Shown: positions 5,644 to 9,035 of the stretch, in pieces
How the letters are laid out: every line of letters begins with the position of its first letter
How positions within the stretch are numbered: position 1 is the stretch's first letter
Origin: an uncultured Oscillospiraceae bacterium
GTDB lineage: Bacteria > Bacillota > Clostridia > Oscillospirales > Acutalibacteraceae
DNA length: 9,035 nt
Assembly (NCBI GenBank): GCA_902496265.1
Contig: CABVAD010000037.1
Coordinates: forward strand, 1 to 9,035
Direction: 5' to 3'
Position numbers and translations under genes: made by a program
Notes under the pieces: model-generated
What the model was told of the DNA's origin: nothing
Databases searched by the model: none
Seen by the model: only the letters and a program-made list of their open reading frames with translations

Positions 5644-7737
5644 TTAAAGATTACCTCCGTTATTTTTGGGTTTAAAGCCAATGCTTGTAGCGCAAATGAC
5701 CTTATCGAAAAGCATAAACATTGCGGGTAAAATGAATATTACGCAAAACATACTTATAATAGCTCCCCTTGCCATAAGGTTGCACAGCGAGCTTATTAGA
5801 TCAACATCGGAATAAACCGCCACTCCGAAGGTTGCCGCGAAAAATCCTAACGCGCTTACCGTAATAGACGGTATCGAGGTTTTAAGCGCCGTTGCTACAG
5901 ACGAACGCTTATCCTCGCCGTGGGAACGCTCTCTCTTATAGCGTGTGGTCATAAGAATCGCGTAATCGACGGTAGAGCCTAACTGAATAGTGCTTATGCA
6001 TATAGGCGCGATAAAGGGCATCGAAGTGCCTGTAAGATGCGGTATTCCTAAGTTTATAAAGATTGCAAGCTCTATTACCGCGACCAATATTATCGGCAGG
6101 GATACGCTCTTTAAAACTATGGCAATTATAATAAATATAGCCGCTATAGATATGGCGTTTACAACCTGAAAATCGTGATTTGTAATATCAATCATATCCT
6201 TAGTGCAGGGCGCTTCGCCGATAAGCATACCTGCCTCGTCATATTTCTTGAGTATTTTATTAAGCTCTGATATTTGAGCGTTTACCTCGTCGCTTGCCGT
6301 CGTATATTCCGAATTGATGATATACAGCTTCCAATTTTCGCTTTGCAGTATATTTTTTACAGAGTCGGGTATTACTTCCTCGGGTATCAGACTGCCGACA
6401 ACCGACTCAACCCCTAAAACATACTTTACGCCGTCGGTCTTCTCCATTTCGGACATCATATTTCGTATGCTCTTGCCGTCCGTATCAGCCGAGACAAGGA
6501 GCATATGTGTTGAGCCGACCGCAAATTCGTCCTTTAGCTTTGAATTTGCTATGGCACATTCCATATCGTCGGGGATAGACTGCGTCATATCGTAATATAC
6601 CTCCTTGTTCGCCCTGTTGTAGCAAACAGAGGCGGGAACAACGAGCAGAGCAAAGACAAGAATAAATATCCACGAACGCTTTACAACAAAGCCTGTAAGA
6701 GCGTTAAGCGGCGGTATCAGCGGCTTGTGCATTGTTTTTTCAAGCGGCTTATCGGAAACAAGTATCAGCGCGGGCAGGGTTGTTATACAGCCTATAAGAC
6801 CTAAAAGCACACCCTTAGCCATTACAACGCCTAAGTCAAGCCCTAAAGTATAGCTCATAAAGCAGAGGGCGATAAAGCCGGCTATTGTAGTAACGGAGCT
6901 TCCGAAAACCGAGCTTATAGTCGCCTTTATCGCGTGCGCCATAGCCCGCTGTTTGTCACCCGAATAGCGCGCTTTTTGTTCCTCGTAGCTGTGCCACAGG
7001 AATATTGAATAGTCCATAGTGACCGCAAGCTGAAGTACCGCCGCAAGCGCCTTTGTGATATAGGAAATCTCGCCCAAAAAGTAGTTAGTGCCGAGGTTTA
7101 AAAGAATAGCCGAGCCAATGCTTAAAAGGAAAACAAAGGGAACAATCCAGTTGTCCATAAAGAGCATCATAGCCGCACAGCACAAAAGCACCGCAAGCCC
7201 TACATAAATCGGCTCTTCGCGTTCGCACAGGTCTTTAAGGTCGGTCACCACCGCCGACATACCCGTTACAAAGCAGGACTTGCCCGCGGTTTTTCTTATT
7301 TCCTTTATTGCCTGCATAGTTTCGTCCGCCGAGGTTGAGGTCTTAAAGAATACCGCCATAACCGTGGAATCTCCCGAGTTAAAGGCGTTGTATATCTCGT
7401 CGGGTAAAACCTCTTTAGGAACCGAAATATCCATAAGACTGTCATACCAGATAACGCTGTCAACATTGTCGATTTTTTCGAGCTTACCCCTAAGCTTAGA
7501 TATGTCCTTATCCTCCATACCGTCCACGATTACAAAGGAAAAGGCGCCCTTGCCGAAATCCTTAAGCAGGATATCCTGCCCCTCGATTGTTTCAATATCG
7601 TCGGGCAGGTAGCTTAGCATATCGTAGTTAATCCGCGTGCCTGCCATTCCGATAACCGACGGGATAATCAGTACCGCCGCGATAATTAAAATCAGCACCC
7701 TGTGCTTTACTATCGCCTTTGAAAGTTTAATCATCAT
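5644..7737 (-). CDS. MMPL/RND-type 12-TM transporter
   Basis: 697 residues in two similar halves. Each has one membrane helix, a large outside domain (about 32-175 and 378-525), then five more helices (about 177-327 and 527-680). Each half carries the Asp-Tyr pair of the MmpL family in its fourth helix: TMDYSIFLWHSY (Asp242-Tyr243) and STVDYAILMTTRY (Asp591-Tyr592). In MmpL3 these residues form the proton relay, so both relays look intact and a proton-driven exporter is likely. Substrates in the family are lipids, glycolipids or other hydrophobic compounds, and the substrate here is not deducible. A short cytoplasmic tail ends the protein. Two ATG codons start the frame: AAAAGGGG (7741-7748) is 3 nt from the first and 6 nt from the second (7734), so the second may be the true start. 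The DUF308 gene ends 13 nt upstream and the heptad-repeat gene follows without a gap. Confidence 0.88.
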   Translation of the reverse strand: MMIKLSKAIVKHRVLILIIAAVLIIPSVIGMAGTRINYDMLSYLPDDIETIEGQDILLKDFGKGAFSFVIVDGMEDKDISKLRGKLEKIDNVDSVIWYDSLMDISVPKEVLPDEIYNAFNSGDSTVMAVFFKTSTSADETMQAIKEIRKTAGKSCFVTGMSAVVTDLKDLCEREEPIYVGLAVLLCCAAMMLFMDNWIVPFVFLLSIGSAILLNLGTNYFLGEISYITKALAAVLQLAVTMDYSIFLWHSYEEQKARYSGDKQRAMAHAIKATISSVFGSSVTTIAGFIALCFMSYTLGLDLGVVMAKGVLLGLIGCITTLPALILVSDKPLEKTMHKPLIPPLNALTGFVVKRSWIFILVFALLVVPASVCYNRANKEVYYDMTQSIPDDMECAIANSKLKDEFAVGSTHMLLVSADTDGKSIRNMMSEMEKTDGVKYVLGVESVVGSLIPEEVIPDSVKNILQSENWKLYIINSEYTTASDEVNAQISELNKILKKYDEAGMLIGEAPCTKDMIDITNHDFQVVNAISIAAIFIIIAIVLKSVSLPIILVAVIELAIFINLGIPHLTGTSMPFIAPICISTIQLGSTVDYAILMTTRYKRERSHGEDKRSSVATALKTSIPSITVSALGFFAATFGVAVYSDVDLISSLCNLMARGAIISMFCVIFILPAMFMLFDKVICATSIGFKPKNNGGNL
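5653..5658 (-). promoter_or_regulatory. Ribosome binding site of the heptad-repeat gene inside the transporter's last codons
   Basis: Minus-strand GGAGGT, 9 nt before the ATG at 5643-5641. It lies in the final codons of the transporter, whose TAA directly abuts the next ATG, so the two proteins are probably made by coupled translation. Confidence 0.65.
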
Positions 7738-7750
7738 AATCCCCTTTTCG

Positions 7751-8299
7751 TTAAAGCTTTTTATTTTTGATTATTTTTACGGTATATGCGGCGTTAAAAA
7801 GATTTTGTATTCCGTCCGCCGCTATGCCTATGCCCACAAGTACCGTCAGCGCTTCGCTCCCGTAGAAGGGATCTGTTATAAGCAGTATTCCGAGTACCGC
7901 GCAGATAATAGAGCCTATAAGAATAAGCCACCAGCCCGACAGCCCGAAACGGTAGGCGTCAACAGTCGTCTGCAGCTTAAAGACTCCGTCCACCAAAATA
8001 AAAATCCCGATAAGCACGGGTAAAAAGGCGATAACATGCTCCGACCTTAAAAGCATTACAAGTCCTGCGATAATCGCAAATATACCAAGCGATAAATCAA
8101 ACTGAAACGCAAGGTTATAAATATCGTAGGATATATAGCCGAATATCTTTGCCGCGCCGCAGATAACCGCAAGCATGCCCATCAGCCTGCAAAGGAATAT
8201 TGCCGAGCTGTGGGGACGGATAATAATGTATATTCCCGCCGCCGCTGTAAGCACAGAGCAGATTATATAAAACCATTTTGCCTCTCTTATACTTTTCAT
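7751..8299 (-). CDS. HdeD-like DUF308 membrane protein
   Basis: 182 residues from the ATG at 8297-8299. About six hydrophobic helices form three short repeats, with Gly-rich motifs such as LGIFAIIAGLVML, LPVLIGIFILVDGVFKLQ and LTVLVGIGIAADGIQNLF. The repeated Gly...(D/E)G pattern near helix ends is typical of the HdeD/DUF308 family, where it recurs in each repeat. The family includes E. coli HdeD, linked to acid resistance, but most members are uncharacterised. AGGAG at 8308-8312 lies 8 nt before this ATG, which favours it over a TTG at 8317 that would add six residues. It is the first gene of a probable operon with the transporter (13 nt gap) and the heptad-repeat gene, so it may be an accessory membrane subunit of that system; this is inference from position. 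Confidence 0.78.
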   Translation of the reverse strand: MKSIREAKWFYIICSVLTAAAGIYIIIRPHSSAIFLCRLMGMLAVICGAAKIFGYISYDIYNLAFQFDLSLGIFAIIAGLVMLLRSEHVIAFLPVLIGIFILVDGVFKLQTTVDAYRFGLSGWWLILIGSIICAVLGILLITDPFYGSEALTVLVGIGIAADGIQNLFNAAYTVKIIKNKKL

Positions 8300-8307
8300 T
8301 TTCCTCA

Positions 8308-8312
8308 CTCCT
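8308..8312 (-). promoter_or_regulatory. Ribosome binding site that sets the DUF308 gene start
   Basis: Minus-strand AGGAG, 8 nt before the ATG at 8299-8297. It decides the start against the longer frame opening at TTG 8317. Confidence 0.6.
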
Positions 8313-8331
8313 GACAATCACATTATAGTCA
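8312..8331 (-). promoter_or_regulatory. Candidate -10 promoter element and operator of the DUF308-transporter operon
   Basis: On the minus strand a perfect TATAAT (8327-8322) is followed by GTGAT, and an inverted pair TGAC-N12-GTCA spans the whole site. The first transcribed base would be near 8315, leaving a leader of about 16 nt before the ATG at 8299. No good -35 hexamer is visible at 17 or 18 bp (GTGGAA, GGTGGA). A TetR-type dimer bound here would cover the -10, which fits repression; the operator itself is a guess. Confidence 0.4.
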
Positions 8332-8350
8332 CACAAAAGCCCTTTTCCAC

Positions 8351-8401
8351 CGACAAAAAAAGACCTATGTGCGAAATTCACACATAGGTCTTTAACTGTC
8401 G
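8351..8401 (-). terminator. Hairpin terminator downstream of the TetR gene
   Basis: A perfect 13-bp inverted repeat (8359-8371 with 8381-8393, CCTATGTG in the core) has a 9-nt loop. A second outer pairing, CGACA (8351-8355) with TGTCG (8397-8401), continues across a small A-rich internal loop. On the minus strand the inner stem is followed by seven T. It starts 6 nt beyond the TetR stop codon, so it should end the tetR transcript before the DUF308 promoter. Confidence 0.75.
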
Positions 8402-8406
8402 TATTT

Positions 8407-8976
8407 TCAGACATCTTTATCGGTTTGTCTGTTTTTTAAAAAGCAATGGCGGATATTCCCGTCCAAAAGCACGCCTAACCGTTCTATGTATTCCCGAGGA
8501 TTGCCCCGCATACCGTCTCCCAGCCAATCAAGCACAATCCCCGTAAGCGCGTGGGCGTAAAAACTCGCGATAAGCTCAACATCCTCCCCGTCCACCGATA
8601 AATCGGCGGTTTCCCGCTTTGCGAAGGTGAGAATATTATTATAGGAAACGCGGTTTAAATAGTTTTCCACCTGTTCGCGGCTTATTGATTTATATAAATG
8701 ATAAACCCCCTGTTTATTCTTATATACAAAATCTATCGCCTTGTAAAACGCCTCCTGCCAGCTCTGATAGTCCTCCTCATTGCCTATGACCTTTTCGGTT
8801 TCGAGCTGAAACAGCTCGTCAATAAGGGCGTAAATATCCTCAAAATAGTAATAAAAGGTGTTGCGGTTGACCCCGCAGCGCGTAACAATGTCCTTAACCG
8901 TGATTTTACTTAACGGCCGCTCGGATATAAGCTCCACAAACGCGTCGATAATCGCCTTCTTCGTAAACTGTGACAT
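8407..8976 (-). CDS. TetR/AcrR-family transcriptional regulator
   Basis: 189 residues, usual size. The N-terminal DNA-binding domain holds the helix-turn-helix at about 23-46 (ITVKDIVTRCGVNRNTFYYYF), in which NRNTFYYYF is the signature of the recognition helix and the start of helix 4. The C-terminal part includes LTGIVLDWLGDGM and NPREYIERL (about 144-168), which resembles the TetR_C_8 (DhaS-like) ligand or coactivator domain often seen in Firmicutes. GAGG lies 6 nt from the ATG at 8976-8974. It precedes the DUF308, transporter and heptad-repeat genes on the same strand and is separated from them by a terminator and a new promoter, which suggests that it is made separately and controls them. 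It probably also represses itself, since both promoters share an 11-mer. The effector is unknown. Confidence 0.9.
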   Translation of the reverse strand: MSQFTKKAIIDAFVELISERPLSKITVKDIVTRCGVNRNTFYYYFEDIYALIDELFQLETEKVIGNEEDYQSWQEAFYKAIDFVYKNKQGVYHLYKSISREQVENYLNRVSYNNILTFAKRETADLSVDGEDVELIASFYAHALTGIVLDWLGDGMRGNPREYIERLGVLLDGNIRHCFLKNRQTDKDV

Positions 8977-8996
8977 AAAACACCTCTGTTAAAAAA

Positions 8997-9032
8997 ATAT
9001 CACATTATAAATATAGCATTTATCGGTTGATT
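8997..9032 (-). promoter_or_regulatory. Candidate promoter of the TetR gene
   Basis: On the minus strand TATAAT (9009-9004) is followed by GTGAT, the same 11-mer as in the DUF308 promoter. The first transcribed base would be near 8997, about 20 nt before the ATG at 8976. The hexamer 17 bp upstream (AATCAA) is a poor -35. A small inverted repeat, ATAAAT (9007-9012) and ATTTAT (9018-9023), lies just upstream and could be part of an operator. Confidence 0.4.
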
Positions 9033-9035
9033 TTT

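Noticed and set aside
7637..8023. Plus-strand frame spanning the transporter/DUF308 junction
   Set aside because: It crosses two well-supported minus-strand genes and their ribosome site; the translation has no recognisable features.
8359..8393. Inverted repeat as a TetR operator or a mobile-element end
   Set aside because: The 13-bp stem with a T run right behind the tetR stop is better explained as an intrinsic terminator; no transposase or target duplication is present.
8115..8414. Minus-strand frame overlapping the DUF308 N-terminus and the hairpin
   Set aside because: It runs through the terminator hairpin and out of frame through the DUF308 gene, with no domain and no good start.

Overview
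The window looks like a chromosomal stretch of a Gram-positive Clostridia-type bacterium, perhaps an Oscillospiraceae or Ruminococcaceae relative. The signs are AGGAGG-type ribosome binding sites, a SigV/RsiV-type ECF sigma and anti-sigma pair (a Firmicutes hallmark), and xxxLxxG heptad and MMPL genes common in Firmicutes. Genus cannot be decided from the sequence. TGA is clearly a stop codon here.

Left block (1-3625, plus strand) is one tightly packed operon. It holds the C-terminal end of an MBOAT-like membrane O-acyltransferase, a membrane-anchored SGNH/GDSL esterase or acetyltransferase, an ECF sigma factor, an RsiV-like transmembrane anti-sigma factor, an EamA/DMT transporter, and a short, broken remnant of a maltose/sugar O-acetyltransferase. 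Almost every junction overlaps or nearly touches: 13 nt after the MBOAT gene, ATGA at the sigma start, ATGA at the anti-sigma start, 14 nt of overlap into the DMT gene, 8 nt into the remnant. In Bacillus subtilis and relatives, RsiV senses lysozyme and SigV drives peptidoglycan O-acetylation by OatA. Here a split MBOAT plus SGNH acetylation pair sits in the same operon as the sensor. My main inference is that this is a lysozyme-responsive or envelope-stress wall (or glycan) O-acetylation module. A G-U-containing hairpin at 3647-3684 ends it and probably works for both strands.

Right block (3739-8976, minus strand) is a separate system read toward the left block. Its order of transcription is a TetR/AcrR-type repressor, an HdeD-like DUF308 membrane protein, an MMPL/RND-type 12-TM transporter, and an extracytoplasmic xxxLxxG heptad-repeat protein whose ATG directly abuts the transporter's stop codon. 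A hairpin terminator follows tetR. The promoter regions of tetR and of the DUF308 gene share the 11-mer TATAATGTGAT, so the regulator may control both. The cassette reads as a regulated export or envelope-transport system with unknown substrate.

By eye the right block is more G+C-rich than the left block, so the two may have different histories. There is no rRNA, tRNA, CRISPR, insertion sequence or phage gene. No gene-free stretch exceeds 300 bases; the largest gap (3626-3738) holds only the terminator.
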